Below the pieces are notes generated by a model. It was given only the letters and a program-made list of their open reading frames with translations, was not told the DNA's origin and did no database searches. Shown here piece by piece: positions 44,093 through 53,517 of a stretch of DNA of 64,000 nucleotides (positions are counted from its first letter, which is position 1; every line of letters begins with the position of its first letter). The DNA is from Mesorhizobium amorphae CCNWGS0123 (GTDB lineage Bacteria; Pseudomonadota; Alphaproteobacteria; Rhizobiales; Rhizobiaceae). The stretch lies in assembly GCF_001686985.1 (NCBI RefSeq), contig NZ_CP015318.1, positions 2,726,001 to 2,790,000 on the forward strand, given 5' to 3'. The position numbers and the translations under genes are program-made.

Positions 44093-44623
44093 CTAGGCTC
44101 CACGATGGGCAGCAACGACCTGCCGGTATAGTTCTGCCGTCTGCTCGTCGAAACAACAGAAGATGACGGTTTCGGGAACCGTGTTCTTATCGAGGAAGGC
44201 GTCTACCGTGGCGACAGCAATCTCCGTCGCCTCATCTTTCGGGTAGCTGTAGATGCCCGTCGAGATCGCCGGAAACGCCACCGTCCGGCAATCGTTGGCG
44301 GCGGCGAGTTCGAGCGAGCGGCGGTAGCACGAGGCGAGCAGTTCGGCCTCACCCTTGCCGCCGCCTTGCCAGACTGGTCCGACCGTGTGGATGATGTAGC
44401 GCGCCGGCAGCCCGTAGCCGTTGGTGAGTTTGGCGTCGCCCGTCTTGCAGCCGTTCAGCATCCGGCATTCGGCCAGAAGCTCAGGACCGGCCGCGCGGTG
44501 TATGGCGCCGTCGACACCGCCGCCGCCCAGAAGCGACGAATTGGCGGCGTTGACGATGGCGTCGACCTCGAGCTTGGTGATGTCGCCGGTGTGGACGCAG
44601 ATCCTGCTGCCGACCTCGCTCAT
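44093..44623 (-). CDS. Macro-domain ADP-ribose hydrolase (O-acetyl-ADP-ribose deacetylase-like)
   Basis: A 176-residue single macro domain. The ADP-ribose binding signature is intact: [35 protein letters not shown] and the later [15 protein letters not shown]. This is the MacroD/YmdB type that removes O-acetyl-ADP-ribose or mono-ADP-ribose from proteins. ATG at 44623 lies one base beyond the mccB stop, so it is probably co-translated with mccB; the frame opens at 44668 but the longer form would overlap mccB. Confidence 0.88.
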   Translation of the reverse strand: MSEVGSRICVHTGDITKLEVDAIVNAANSSLLGGGGVDGAIHRAAGPELLAECRMLNGCKTGDAKLTNGYGLPARYIIHTVGPVWQGGGKGEAELLASCYRRSLELAAANDCRTVAFPAISTGIYSYPKDEATEIAVATVDAFLDKNTVPETVIFCCFDEQTAELYRQVVAAHRGA

Positions 44624-44624
44624 C

Positions 44625-46232
44625 TCACATCCTGAACACGCCGAAGCGTGTCTCCTCGATCTCGGCATTGAGCGCGGCCGAGAGGCTCAGCGCCAGCACC
44701 TCGCGCGTCTTCGCCGGATCGATGATGCCGTCGTCCCAGAGCCGCGCCGAGGAATAGAGCGGGTGGCCTTCATGTTCGTATTTCATCAGGATCGGCTTCC
44801 TGAATTTTGCTTCCTCCTCGGCGCTCCATTCGCCGCCCTTGCGCTCGATGCCCTCGCGCTTGACCATGGCCAGCACCGTCGCCGCCTGTTCGCCGCCCAT
44901 CACCGAGATGCGGGCGTTCGGCCACATCCACAGGAAGCGCGGTGAATAGGCGCGGCCGCACATGCCGTAATTGCCGGCGCCGAACGAGCCGCCGATGATC
45001 ATGGTCACCTTCGGCACCTTGGCGGTGGCGACCGCCATGACCAGCTTGGCACCGTCCTTGGCGATGCCGCCGGCCTCGTATTTGCGTCCGACCATGAAGC
45101 CGGTGATGTTCTGCAGGAACACCAGCGGGATCTTGCGCTGACAGCACAGCTCGATGAAATGCGCGCCTTTCAGCGCGCTTTCCGAAAACAAGACGCCGTT
45201 GTTGGCGATGATGCCGACCGGCATGCCGTGCAGATGGGCAAAGCCGGTGACCAAAGTGGTGCCATAGTTCTGCTTGAACTCGTCGAACTCCGAACCGTCG
45301 ACGACACGCGCGATCACCTCGCGCACATCATAGGGCTGGCGCAGATCGGTCGGTACAATGCCGTAGAGCTCATGCGGATCGTGAAGTGGTGGAATCGATT
45401 TCTGTAAGTTCAGGCTTACGGCCTTGTTCCGATTCAGGTTCTTGACGATGCGCCGGCAAATAGCCAGCGCGTGTTCGTCATCCATCGCGTAGTGGTCGGC
45501 AACGCCGGAGAGTCGTGTGTGTACGTCGGCGCCGCCGAGTTCCTCGGCGCTGACGTCCTCGCCGGTGGCAGCTTTCACCAGCGGCGGGCCGCCGAGGAAG
45601 ATGGTCGCCTGGTTGCGCACCATGATCGTCTCGTCCGACATCGCCGGCACATAGGCGCCGCCCGCCGTGCACGAGCCCATGACGCAGGCGATCTGCGGAA
45701 TGCCCGCCGCCGACATGTTGGCCTGGTTGTAGAAGATGCGGCCGAAATGCTCGCGGTCGGGAAACACCTCGTCCTGGTTGGGCAAATTGGCGCCGCCGCT
45801 GTCGACCAGATAGACGCAAGGCAGATTGTTCTGCAGCGCGATCTCCTGCGCGCGCAGATGCTTCTTCACCGTCAGCGGATAGTAGGTGCCGCCCTTCACC
45901 GTGGCGTCGTTGATGACGACCATGACCTCGGTGCCCTCGACACGGCCGACGCCGGCGATGAGGCCGGCTGCGGCGATCTCCTCGCCATACATCGACCATG
46001 CAGCGAACTGCCCGATCTCGAGAAAGGGCGAGCCGGTGTCGAGCAACTGGGCAAGGCGCTCGCGCGGCAAAAGCTTGCCGCGGCCCTGGTGGCGCTCGCG
46101 CGCCTCATCCGAGCCGCCGCGCTCGACGCTCGCCGCTTTCTCCGCGATGTCGGCAACCAGCGCCCGCATGCGCTCGGCATTGGCGCGGAAAGTTTCGGAG
46201 GAGGGGGAGATCTGGGTCTGGAGTACGGCCAC
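44625..46232 (-). CDS. mccB: Methylcrotonyl-CoA carboxylase carboxyltransferase subunit
   Basis: A 535-residue carboxyl transferase with the family hallmarks [54 protein letters not shown] and the C-terminal [19 protein letters not shown]. It transfers CO2 from biotin on MccA to 3-methylcrotonyl-CoA. Length and motifs match MccB rather than the shorter AccD subunits. It is followed with a one-base gap by the macro-domain gene and preceded by an exported-protein gene. Confidence 0.94.
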   Translation of the reverse strand: MAVLQTQISPSSETFRANAERMRALVADIAEKAASVERGGSDEARERHQGRGKLLPRERLAQLLDTGSPFLEIGQFAAWSMYGEEIAAAGLIAGVGRVEGTEVMVVINDATVKGGTYYPLTVKKHLRAQEIALQNNLPCVYLVDSGGANLPNQDEVFPDREHFGRIFYNQANMSAAGIPQIACVMGSCTAGGAYVPAMSDETIMVRNQATIFLGGPPLVKAATGEDVSAEELGGADVHTRLSGVADHYAMDDEHALAICRRIVKNLNRNKAVSLNLQKSIPPLHDPHELYGIVPTDLRQPYDVREVIARVVDGSEFDEFKQNYGTTLVTGFAHLHGMPVGIIANNGVLFSESALKGAHFIELCCQRKIPLVFLQNITGFMVGRKYEAGGIAKDGAKLVMAVATAKVPKVTMIIGGSFGAGNYGMCGRAYSPRFLWMWPNARISVMGGEQAATVLAMVKREGIERKGGEWSAEEEAKFRKPILMKYEHEGHPLYSSARLWDDGIIDPAKTREVLALSLSAALNAEIEETRFGVFRM

Positions 46233-46241
46233 CGTTGATTC

Positions 46242-47150
46242 CTATTGCTCGGCCACAACTTGCAGCTTGCCGTCGCGGCGTTCGAAAATGTACTCGGATA
46301 GAAGATCGGGTTCTTCCTTGAAAATTTTGTCGATCAAGGTGCGAGCCATCTGACTTGCGTTGGGCAAACGCTTGTCGAAGACGAAAATCGCGTCGCGTCT
46401 CGGAATGGCTATCAGCGCGCCACGCGGAAATTGAGGACCGAGCAGGGACCAGAATTTGTCGGTCAAAAGAAGCGCCGGTGAGACGGCCTCGTCGTCTTCG
46501 ACAGTGAAGATGGATACCCCGTCGACGAACTCGCTTTGCCTGACCTGCGGCATCAGTGTGTTGATGTTTTCCAACGCAAGCTCACGAAGCTGAGCAAGAG
46601 AACGACCGCCAACATCGGAAAGCGATACGCTGGCAAGCGAGTCCGCGGCATCGATCTGGTAGAGAATCACGACATCGCCGGCCAAATCCTCAAAGGCGGG
46701 CCCGCTTCCGAGTTCTGCCTCTTCTGGCTTCATGGCGTCGAGGTGTTCGCGGGGCCGGATATTCGCTATCAAATGAGCGGCATCGAAATCGTTGCCTTCA
46801 GTGTCGGCAAGGACGACCACACGTAGAAAACGTTGGATCTCCTTTTCGGCTTCGGCCGCTGGCAGGCCACGAATGCGGCCAAGCAGATTTGTGACGTCAA
46901 CCTGAAGTTTCTGATCTTTGCCTGACGATTGTGTGCTGGTTACGCTGAGCCGAGCGGGGTCGGCGGGGTCGGGAATGGCTTCCTTGACACGGCTGTCTGT
47001 CTTCAGACGGGAGATGACGTCAGTCCGCAGTGCCGCAACGTCTCGAAACTGCAGCAAATCGGAAGAGGAGGCACCCGCAAACCCCGACAACGGAATCAAT
47101 GCGATGACAGTGCGTGTCGCTATTCCAAGGTATTTTAACAAACCAAGCAT
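46242..47150 (-). CDS. Exported DUF1444-like protein inside the leucine cluster
   Basis: A 302-residue protein with an N-terminal signal-type segment (ATRTVIALIPLSGFAGASS). The mature part recalls the DUF1444/YtpQ group: VVLYQIDA-like VVILYQIDAADSLASVS, then LRELALENINTLM and IAIPRRDAIFVFDKRLPNAS. Similarity is modest, so the family name is tentative. It lies 9 bp upstream of mccB and 10 bp downstream of ivd, so it is surely in the same transcript, though an exported protein has no evident role in leucine breakdown. Confidence 0.6.
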   Translation of the reverse strand: MLGLLKYLGIATRTVIALIPLSGFAGASSSDLLQFRDVAALRTDVISRLKTDSRVKEAIPDPADPARLSVTSTQSSGKDQKLQVDVTNLLGRIRGLPAAEAEKEIQRFLRVVVLADTEGNDFDAAHLIANIRPREHLDAMKPEEAELGSGPAFEDLAGDVVILYQIDAADSLASVSLSDVGGRSLAQLRELALENINTLMPQVRQSEFVDGVSIFTVEDDEAVSPALLLTDKFWSLLGPQFPRGALIAIPRRDAIFVFDKRLPNASQMARTLIDKIFKEEPDLLSEYIFERRDGKLQVVAEQ

Positions 47151-47160
47151 TTGAAATCGC

Positions 47161-48324
47161 TCACGCCCCCTCCGCCATGATTTCCCGTCCGATCAGCCAG
47201 CGGCGGATTTCGCTGGTGCCGGCGCCGATCTCGTAGAGCTTGGCGTCGCGCAAGAGCCGGCCGGTCGGATAGTCGTTGATGTAGCCATTGCCACCAAGCA
47301 GCTGCAACGCATCGAGCGCCATCTGCGTCGCCTTCTCGGCGGCAAACAGCACGCAGCCGGCGGCGTCCTTGCGGGTGGTCTGACCGCGGTCGCAGGCGGC
47401 GGCGACGGCATAGACGTAGGCGCGCGCGGCACTCATCACCGTGTACATGTCGGCCAGCTTGCCTTGCACCAGCTGGAACTCGCCGATCGCCTGGCCGAAC
47501 TGCTTGCGCTCGTGCACGTAAGGGATCGCCACGTCGAGGCAGGCCGCCATCAGCCCGATCGGGCCGCCGGCAAGCACCGTGCGCTCATAGTCGAGGCCCG
47601 ACATCAGCACCTCGACGCCGCGTCCTTCCTCATGCAGCACATTGTCGAACGGCACCTCGACATTCTCGAACACCAGCTCGCCGGTATTCGAGCCGCGCAT
47701 GCCGAGCTTGTCGAGCTTTTGCGCCACCGAAAAGCCGGCCATTGCCTTCTCGACGATGAAAGCGGTTATGCCGCGCGAATGGCGCTCCGGATCGGTCTTG
47801 GCATAGACCACCAGGGTCTCGGCGTCCGGCCCATTGGTGATCCACATTTTCGAGCCGTTCAGCACATAGCGGTCGTTGCGCTTTTCGGCGCGCAGCCTGA
47901 GCGAAACGACATCCGAGCCGGCGCCGGATTCCGACATTGCGAGAGCACCAACCTTTTCGCCGCTGCAGAGCGGCGGCAGATATTTTTCCTTCTGCGCCGG
48001 CGTCGCCCAGCGGTTGATCTGGTTGACGCAGAGGTTGGAGTGCGCCCCATAGGAGAGGCCGATCGAGGCCGAGGCGCGCGAGATCTCTTCCACCGCAACC
48101 ACATGGGCAAGATAGCCCATGCCGGTGCCGCCGAAATCGGGATCGGCGGTGATGCCGAGCAGGCCGAGCGCGCCGAGTTCGGCCCACAGATGCGCCGGGA
48201 ATTCGTTCGAGCGGTCGATCTCGGCCGCGATCGGCGCGATCCTATCCTGGGCGAAGCGCCGCACCGTGTCGCGCAGCGCCTCGATGTCTTCGTCAAGCCC
48301 GAAGCTGAGCGTGTTCGTGTACAT
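47161..48324 (-). CDS. ivd: Isovaleryl-CoA dehydrogenase
   Basis: A 387-residue acyl-CoA dehydrogenase. The flavin-binding and substrate motifs are intact: [59 protein letters not shown] and the C-terminal [20 protein letters not shown]. It oxidises isovaleryl-CoA to 3-methylcrotonyl-CoA, feeding mccA/mccB below; electrons go to ETF. ATG at 48324 ([15 protein letters not shown]) follows GCAGGAGGAACGG; the longer frame to 48393 would run through the palindromic repeat. Confidence 0.93.
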   Translation of the reverse strand: MYTNTLSFGLDEDIEALRDTVRRFAQDRIAPIAAEIDRSNEFPAHLWAELGALGLLGITADPDFGGTGMGYLAHVVAVEEISRASASIGLSYGAHSNLCVNQINRWATPAQKEKYLPPLCSGEKVGALAMSESGAGSDVVSLRLRAEKRNDRYVLNGSKMWITNGPDAETLVVYAKTDPERHSRGITAFIVEKAMAGFSVAQKLDKLGMRGSNTGELVFENVEVPFDNVLHEEGRGVEVLMSGLDYERTVLAGGPIGLMAACLDVAIPYVHERKQFGQAIGEFQLVQGKLADMYTVMSAARAYVYAVAAACDRGQTTRKDAAGCVLFAAEKATQMALDALQLLGGNGYINDYPTGRLLRDAKLYEIGAGTSEIRRWLIGREIMAEGA

Positions 48325-48347
48325 GCCGTTCCTCCTGCCGCATGACC

Positions 48348-48441
48348 CCGAAAATCGACTTCGATTTTCGGAAAGGATCATGCGCGAAATCAAAGTGCTA
48401 CAGCGTCCTTCGCGCGTCCGAAGGGACGCGCGGCGCTGTAG
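48348..48441. repeat. Composite palindromic intergenic repeat
   Basis: Two hairpins in tandem. The first is a perfect 11-bp inverted repeat (CCGAAAATCGA / TCGATTTTCGG, 48348-48371). The second has outer arms CTACAGCG and CGCTGTAG (48398-48441) around GCGCGTCC / GGACGCGC. I recognise this pair as a dispersed repeat of Mesorhizobium-type genomes. It fills the gap between tetR and ivd and overlaps the 3' end of the tetR coding sequence. Confidence 0.75.
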
Positions 48442-49046
48442 GTGTTAGTGTCGATCCTTGCGCCAACGAGGCGCATTGTCATCGAAAGATATGACGCCGT
48501 GACCTCGGCGATCGACAGCCGCTCGCCCGGCCGGAACCAGACGATGACGCCGGTCATCATCTGGATCAGCGCCATGGCGGTCAGGCCGGTATCGTCGATG
48601 TCGAAGGCGCTGGTCTCCACGCCGTCGCGCAGGATCGCGCGCAGTTCCTTTTCGTAAGCTGTGCGCATGCGCAGGATCTGCGTCAGGCGCTCATGCGACA
48701 GGCTGCGCAGCTCCATGTTGGAGACGTGCGTGGCGTGGCGGCGTTCGATGTGGAAGGCGATGTGGTTCCGGACATAGGCGGCGAGCCTCCGCGCCGGGTC
48801 GGCCGTTGCCGGACGTGCCGCCTCCCACGCGGAGCTAAGCCCCTCCATGTGCTCTCGCATCAGCGTGAACAGCAGATCTTCCTTGGTCGGAAAATAGCGG
48901 TAGAGCGCGGCTGCCTGTACGCCGACCTCGGCCGCCAACTGGCGCATCGACATCGCTTCGTAGCCGAGACGCGCGATCAGGCTGACCGCCGCCTCGCGGA
49001 CGGCAGCCTCGGTCTTCTCGCCATCGGAACCGGTCGTGCGGGCCAT
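48390..49046 (-). CDS. TetR/AcrR family regulator of the leucine cluster
   Basis: From ATG at 49046 it is 218 residues. The helix-turn-helix covers about 15-60 ([20 protein letters not shown]). The C-terminal ligand domain resembles the acyl-CoA-linked TetR group, with [19 protein letters not shown]. The last 17 codons and the stop lie within the palindromic repeat at 48348-48441, so the extreme C-terminus ([13 protein letters not shown]) is repeat-encoded. It is directly upstream of ivd in the same direction, which suggests control of leucine breakdown; the effector is not known. Confidence 0.87.
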   Translation of the reverse strand: MARTTGSDGEKTEAAVREAAVSLIARLGYEAMSMRQLAAEVGVQAAALYRYFPTKEDLLFTLMREHMEGLSSAWEAARPATADPARRLAAYVRNHIAFHIERRHATHVSNMELRSLSHERLTQILRMRTAYEKELRAILRDGVETSAFDIDDTGLTAMALIQMMTGVIVWFRPGERLSIAEVTASYLSMTMRLVGARIDTNTYSAARPFGRAKDAVAL

Positions 49047-49117
49047 GCTCACCTCATTGAGGCAAATAATAAAACAAACGTTCAATTAATTCAAGGGTGC
49101 GCAATCGCGCGCCCTGT

Positions 49118-49402
49118 TCACACAACGATCGTGAAGTTCGTTGGCGCGTTCCAGGAACTGAGTTCCTCGACGTCGACGCGCGAAACCGAAGCGCCTGCCG
49201 GGCCGATCCAAAGGCGATCGATCATTGACGAGACCGCGGCTTCGGCTCCCGCCAATCGTGCCGTCACCGAACCATCGCTTTCGTTGCGCACCCAGCCGAC
49301 AAGGCCAAGTCCAATCGCCTCGCTTCGCGCCCAAACCCTGTAGCTGACGCCTTGCACTCTACCGTAAACGCGTGCCTGCACGGCCTTTTGCCGATCACTC
49401 AT
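49118..49402 (-). CDS. acyP: Acylphosphatase
   Basis: A 94-residue protein of the small acylphosphatase fold. Catalytic Arg22 is in GRVQGVSYRVW and Asn40 in GWVRNESDGSV, both conserved. It hydrolyses acyl phosphates such as acetyl or carbamoyl phosphate in the cytoplasm. ATG at 49402 (MSDRQKAVQARVY) is chosen over the upstream frame start at 49438, which adds a non-conserved leader. Confidence 0.92.
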   Translation of the reverse strand: MSDRQKAVQARVYGRVQGVSYRVWARSEAIGLGLVGWVRNESDGSVTARLAGAEAAVSSMIDRLWIGPAGASVSRVDVEELSSWNAPTNFTIVV

Positions 49403-49543
49403 CGCTCGCCCCGAAGCGTCTTCATGCACTGTGCGCATGAATCTGGCGCTTCACCCGGCGAATGCAAGCAGCTTCCAACAGGAATGCGTGGGCCGAGCGC
49501 CCGATCTCCGGGCTGCGGATGTATGACATGATCCAATAAATAG

Positions 49544-49556
49544 TTGACTTGGTCAA
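49544..49556. promoter_or_regulatory. Inverted repeat upstream of the marR gene, possible operator/-35
   Basis: TTGAC-N3-GTCAA is a perfect inverted repeat 48 bp before the marR start. TTGAC also matches a -35 hexamer, so binding there by MarR would block its own promoter. Inferred from position and symmetry. Confidence 0.45.
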
Positions 49557-49603
49557 ATAACTGGAGATGAATCAACGGCGGATATACCTGAGGAAGGCCT
49601 GAC

Positions 49604-50140
49604 ATGCCGGTCGAACGAAATGCCCTGGTCGGCGACATCCGCCGCTTCAACCGATTCTATACCGGCCTGATCGGGTTGCTCGACGAGACCTTGACGCACA
49701 GCGCCTATACGCTGACCGAGGCGCGGGTGCTGTTCGAGCTGGATCGCAGGTCGGGCGCTCCTGCTGCCGATACGGGTGGCACGGCGGGTTTTCTTGCCCG
49801 GATGTTCCATCTCGATATCGGGCCGGCGGCCTCCGAAATGGCCAGGGAATTGCGGCTCGAACCGACTTATCTGACGCGCATCCTGCGAAAATTCGCGGCT
49901 GCCGGCCTGACCGAAATGCGCGCCGACCCGAACGACCGGCATCGCCGCCGCCTGTCCCTGACGGCTCGCGGCAATCGGGCATTGGCAAGGTTGCAGATGA
50001 CGGCGAACCAAGACCTCGCCCGCCTGACGGCCGGCCTTGCCGATGACGAAGCCCAGCAGCTTTCAGACGCGCTGAAACGGGTCACGCGCCTGCTCGGCGG
50101 CGACATGGGTGAAACCGCAACGAGCGGAAATCGCCAATAG
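49604..50140 (+). CDS. MarR-family transcriptional regulator
   Basis: A 178-residue protein. The winged helix spans about residues 35-125: YTLTEARVLFELDRR, IGPAASEMARELRLEPTYLT for the recognition helix, and DPNDRHRRRLSLTARG for the wing. An insert (GAPAADTGGTAGFLARMFHL) near 51-70 lengthens the linker. GAGGAAGG precedes the ATG. It is convergent with the HlyD gene, so the regulated gene is not obvious. Confidence 0.88.
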   Translation: MPVERNALVGDIRRFNRFYTGLIGLLDETLTHSAYTLTEARVLFELDRRSGAPAADTGGTAGFLARMFHLDIGPAASEMARELRLEPTYLTRILRKFAAAGLTEMRADPNDRHRRRLSLTARGNRALARLQMTANQDLARLTAGLADDEAQQLSDALKRVTRLLGGDMGETATSGNRQ

Positions 50141-50193
50141 GCATGCCGCTTGGCGAGTGCGCACGCGCTCCCGAAAGTCGGGCCGTGCGCTAG

Positions 50194-51627
50194 CTAGTCG
50201 CCGCGAAACGCGCGGCTGGCCTGGTCGGTCAGCGGCTTGAGCAGATAGGAAAGCACCGTGCGGTCGGTGGTCCTGAGAAAAACCTCGGTCGGCATGCCTG
50301 GCTTCAGCTCCAGCGGGCCTGCCTCTTGGAGGCTCCTGGCCGACAGCACGATGCGCACGGCATAGTAGGAGATGCCGGCCTTCTGGTCTTCGATGAGATC
50401 GGGCGAGATGCGGTCCACCTCGCCTTCGACCTCCGGCGTCGTCTGCTGGCTGAATGCCGAAAGGCGAAGCGTCGCCGGCTGTCCGATGCGCAGTTGGTCG
50501 ATGTCCTGAGGCGCGACACGCGCCTCGACCACCAGCGCGTCGGCCGTCGGCACGATCTGCATGATCGCTTCGCCGGGCGAAATGACGCCGCCGACCGTAT
50601 GGATTGCCAGCTGGTGCACCCGGCCGGATTGCGGTGCGCGGATGTCGATCTGCTTCAGCGATTGCTGGGCCGCGATCTGGCGCTCGCGCAGCTCGCTCGC
50701 CTTGGCGTCGATCTCGCGCATCTCGCTTGCCACCTCGCTGCGCATGTCCTGGTCGATCTGGATGATCGCCAGTTCCGTCTCGCTGATGCGTCCGCGCGTC
50801 TGCGCGGCCGCGGCGGTCAGCTGGCCATCCTCGCCGTCGAGCCGCGCCTGGGCGCGCTCGCGTTCGGCCAGCCGCGAAATCGGCACCAGCTTCTTCTTCC
50901 ACAGGTCCCGCATGCCCTGCAGTTCGACCTTGGTGAGCGCGATTTCCTGCTGCTTGCTCTTCTGCTGGGCTTCGATACCGGCGATCTCCTGCCGGAATTG
51001 CACGACGCGCTCGCGCAATTGCGAGACCTGGCCGTCGCGTGCCTGGCGCCGCAAGGCAAACAGCTTGTTCTCGCCGTCGATCAGTTCGGCGATCCTGGGG
51101 TCGGCCCCGCGTGCCGCAAACTGGTCGGGATAGGCGATCACCGTGGCGCCGTCGCGTTCGGCTATCAGCCTGGCGCGGCGGGCAGACAGCTCGTCGAGAC
51201 CATTGTCAACGATGGCCAGATTGGCACGTGCCACCGTGTCGTCGAGCCGTACCAGCACGTCGCCGGCCGCGACCATGCTGCCATTCTTCACATTCAGCGC
51301 GCCGACCACGCCGCCTTGCGGATGCTGGACGGATTTGACGTTGGAATCGACGACCAGATGGCCGGCCGCGACCACGGCGCCGGAAAGATTGCTTGTCACC
51401 GCCCAAAGGCCGAGTCCGCCGACCAGCAGGAGGGCAGCGATGCCGCCCAGCCTCACGTTGCGGTCAATGGCGAGCCGCAACCGCTGCTGTTGCGGCGACG
51501 CGGCCTCGGCCGGCTTTGCTCCCTTGTCGAGAAAGGCAAGCGCCATCGACCTTGCGCGCAACGCCACGTCCCGGGCCCTATGCAGGCCCTCCGTTGCAAA
51601 GCCGGGCATTGCAAGCGCCATCTTCAT
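50194..51627 (-). CDS. Type I secretion membrane fusion protein (HlyD/PrsE family)
   Basis: A 477-residue protein. One membrane span (about 60-80, GGIAALLLVGGLGLWAV) is followed by a lipoyl-like domain (VVDSNVKSVQHPQGGVVGAL), a long coiled coil (about 140-330, LSARRARLIAERDG and later EIDAKASELRERQIAAQ) and a beta-barrel end (IDIRAPQSGRVHQLAIHTVGG). It links the inner-membrane ABC exporter to an outer-membrane TolC-like channel. The start codon overlaps the ABC gene's end by four bases. It is usual for PrsE/LapC-type systems. Confidence 0.9.
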   Translation of the reverse strand: MKMALAMPGFATEGLHRARDVALRARSMALAFLDKGAKPAEAASPQQQRLRLAIDRNVRLGGIAALLLVGGLGLWAVTSNLSGAVVAAGHLVVDSNVKSVQHPQGGVVGALNVKNGSMVAAGDVLVRLDDTVARANLAIVDNGLDELSARRARLIAERDGATVIAYPDQFAARGADPRIAELIDGENKLFALRRQARDGQVSQLRERVVQFRQEIAGIEAQQKSKQQEIALTKVELQGMRDLWKKKLVPISRLAERERAQARLDGEDGQLTAAAAQTRGRISETELAIIQIDQDMRSEVASEMREIDAKASELRERQIAAQQSLKQIDIRAPQSGRVHQLAIHTVGGVISPGEAIMQIVPTADALVVEARVAPQDIDQLRIGQPATLRLSAFSQQTTPEVEGEVDRISPDLIEDQKAGISYYAVRIVLSARSLQEAGPLELKPGMPTEVFLRTTDRTVLSYLLKPLTDQASRAFRGD

Positions 51628-53249
51628 CCCGCAGTTCCCACCGCATGAAGCGGCACGGCTGCAGGCTGCAGCGCCTGCCGCGCTATCTCGCTCTTCGGGC
51701 CGAAGGCCTGCTGCCTGCCGCCGCCGAGCACCAGCAGATGGTCCAGTGCGGCAAGCGCACTCGGCCGGTGCGCCACCACGATGACGATGCCGCCGCGCGC
51801 CTTGATGCCTTCGATGGCTTGCTTCAGGGCCTGGTCGCCGGCCGCGTCGAGGTTGGAATTCGGTTCGTCGAGCACGACCAGGAACGGATCGCCGAACAGC
51901 GCGCGCGCCAAGGCCACACGCTGGCGCTGGCCGGCCGAAAGTGCCGCTCCGCTTTCGCCGATTTCCGTCCGATAGCCTTCGGGCAGGCGCAAGATCATTT
52001 CATGGACGCCGGCGGCTCGCGCCGCCGCGATGATCGTCGCCGGCACGGCATCGTCGTCGAAACGCGCAATGTTCTGGCCGACCGTACCGGCGAACAGTTC
52101 GACGTCCTGCGGCAGGTAGCCGATATGGCGGCCGAGCGAGCGCGCCGGCCATTGCTCGAGGGCCGCACCGTCGAGCCGGACCTTGCCGCGCATCACCGGC
52201 CACACGCCGACCAGCGCGCGCGCCAGCGAAGATTTCCCGGAGCCGCTGGGGCCGATCACGCCAACGCCCGATCCGGCGCGCAGCGAGAATTCGACGTCCT
52301 GCACCACCAGGCGCCGGTCGCCGGGGGCCACGACGCTGATGCTCTCGACCGAGAGCTCGCCGGTCGGGGCAGGCAGCTCCATCCCGCTCTCCAATGCCGG
52401 GAGCGCCGCAAACAAATCGTCCAGGCGCCGCCAGCTCTGGCGGGCGTTGAGGAAGCCCTTCCAATGCGCAATGACAAGCTCGATAGGCGCCAGCGCACGT
52501 GACGTGAGGATTGAGCTGGCGATGATGATCCCGGGCGTCGCCTGCTGGTGGATGACCAGATAGGCGCCGAGCGCCAGCACCATCGACTGCAGCATCATGC
52601 GCAGGATGCGTGACACCGCGCCCAGCCCGCTTGTCAGGTCGCTGGCGCGCTCCTGCGCCTCGCGAAAGTCGGCATTGGCCCGGCTCCAGCGGCTAGCCAG
52701 CCTCTCGCCCATGCCCATTGCGGCCAGCACCTCGGCGTTGCGGGTGCTCGACTGCGCGATCGCGCTGCGGCTGGTGCTGAACCTCGACATCGCCTTGGTC
52801 GGCCCGCGAACCAGACGGTCGGTCAGCACCGTCAGCGACACCAGAAGAAGGGCGCCGATGAGCGCTGCAACACCGATCCACGGGTGGAAGAGAAAACAGA
52901 TCACCACATAGAGCGGCATCCATGGCAGGTCGAACAGGGCGGCGGGGCCGGGGCCGGAGAGGAAGCCGCTCACCTGGTCGAGATCGCGCAGCGCCTGCAG
53001 CCCTTCGCCACGGTCGCGCGTGCGCAGCGGCAGGCGCACCACGCAGCCGAAGACGCGGCTGGAGATAGTCTCCTCGATGCCGGCGCCTATGCGCGTCAGC
53101 ACCCGTGCCCGCACCGCTTCGAGAATGCCCTGAAAGGCGTAGAGCACGGCCACCAGGATGATCAGCGCCACCAGCGTGGGCACGCTGCGGCTGGGCAGTA
53201 CGCGGTCATAGACCTGCAGCATGAACAGCGAGCCGGAAAGCATCAGCAC
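51624..53249 (-). CDS. Type I secretion ABC transporter (PrsD/PrtD family)
   Basis: At least 541 residues from GTG 53249. The N-terminal half is the transmembrane domain; the ATPase half has Walker A GPSGSGKSSLARAL, signature ALSAGQRQRVALARALFGD and Walker B VVLDEPNSNLD. Homologues continue upstream, and the same frame does too: ELREALASFRRAYVAVAGF and GLINV are encoded just above the GTG, up to about 53366, but no ATG, GTG or TTG exists before the stop codon at 53430-53432. A CTG at 53366 preceded by TTGAGGGA is the best candidate true start. It powers export with the HlyD protein. Confidence 0.88.
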   Translation of the reverse strand: MLMLSGSLFMLQVYDRVLPSRSVPTLVALIILVAVLYAFQGILEAVRARVLTRIGAGIEETISSRVFGCVVRLPLRTRDRGEGLQALRDLDQVSGFLSGPGPAALFDLPWMPLYVVICFLFHPWIGVAALIGALLLVSLTVLTDRLVRGPTKAMSRFSTSRSAIAQSSTRNAEVLAAMGMGERLASRWSRANADFREAQERASDLTSGLGAVSRILRMMLQSMVLALGAYLVIHQQATPGIIIASSILTSRALAPIELVIAHWKGFLNARQSWRRLDDLFAALPALESGMELPAPTGELSVESISVVAPGDRRLVVQDVEFSLRAGSGVGVIGPSGSGKSSLARALVGVWPVMRGKVRLDGAALEQWPARSLGRHIGYLPQDVELFAGTVGQNIARFDDDAVPATIIAAARAAGVHEMILRLPEGYRTEIGESGAALSAGQRQRVALARALFGDPFLVVLDEPNSNLDAAGDQALKQAIEGIKARGGIVIVVAHRPSALAALDHLLVLGGGRQQAFGPKSEIARQALQPAAVPLHAVGTAG

Positions 53250-53517
53250 GTTGATCAGGCCGCTGAAGCCGGCAACGGCAACATAGGCACGGCGGAAGGA
53301 GGCAAGAGCCTCCCGCAGCTCGGAGCGAGCCTTGCGATTCGGGTCTGGCGAAAACGGATGAAGCAGTATCTTTCCCTCAACTGTACCCGGCCATCGGCAT
53401 CTGGCGGTCTGGAAATCCGAACGCTGCCGTCAGAATGGCTAGGCGTCAAAATCTCCTTCAAATTCGCGGCGGCCCGCGCCTGAAGCACGGACCGCCAGGC
53501 AGTCTTGCAGTTCGCGG

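Noticed and set aside
53255..53488. 77-codon minus-strand ORF beginning at 53488 as the start of the ABC exporter
   Set aside because: It is in a different frame from the exporter and its sequence does not match the family N-terminus, whereas the exporter's own frame does.
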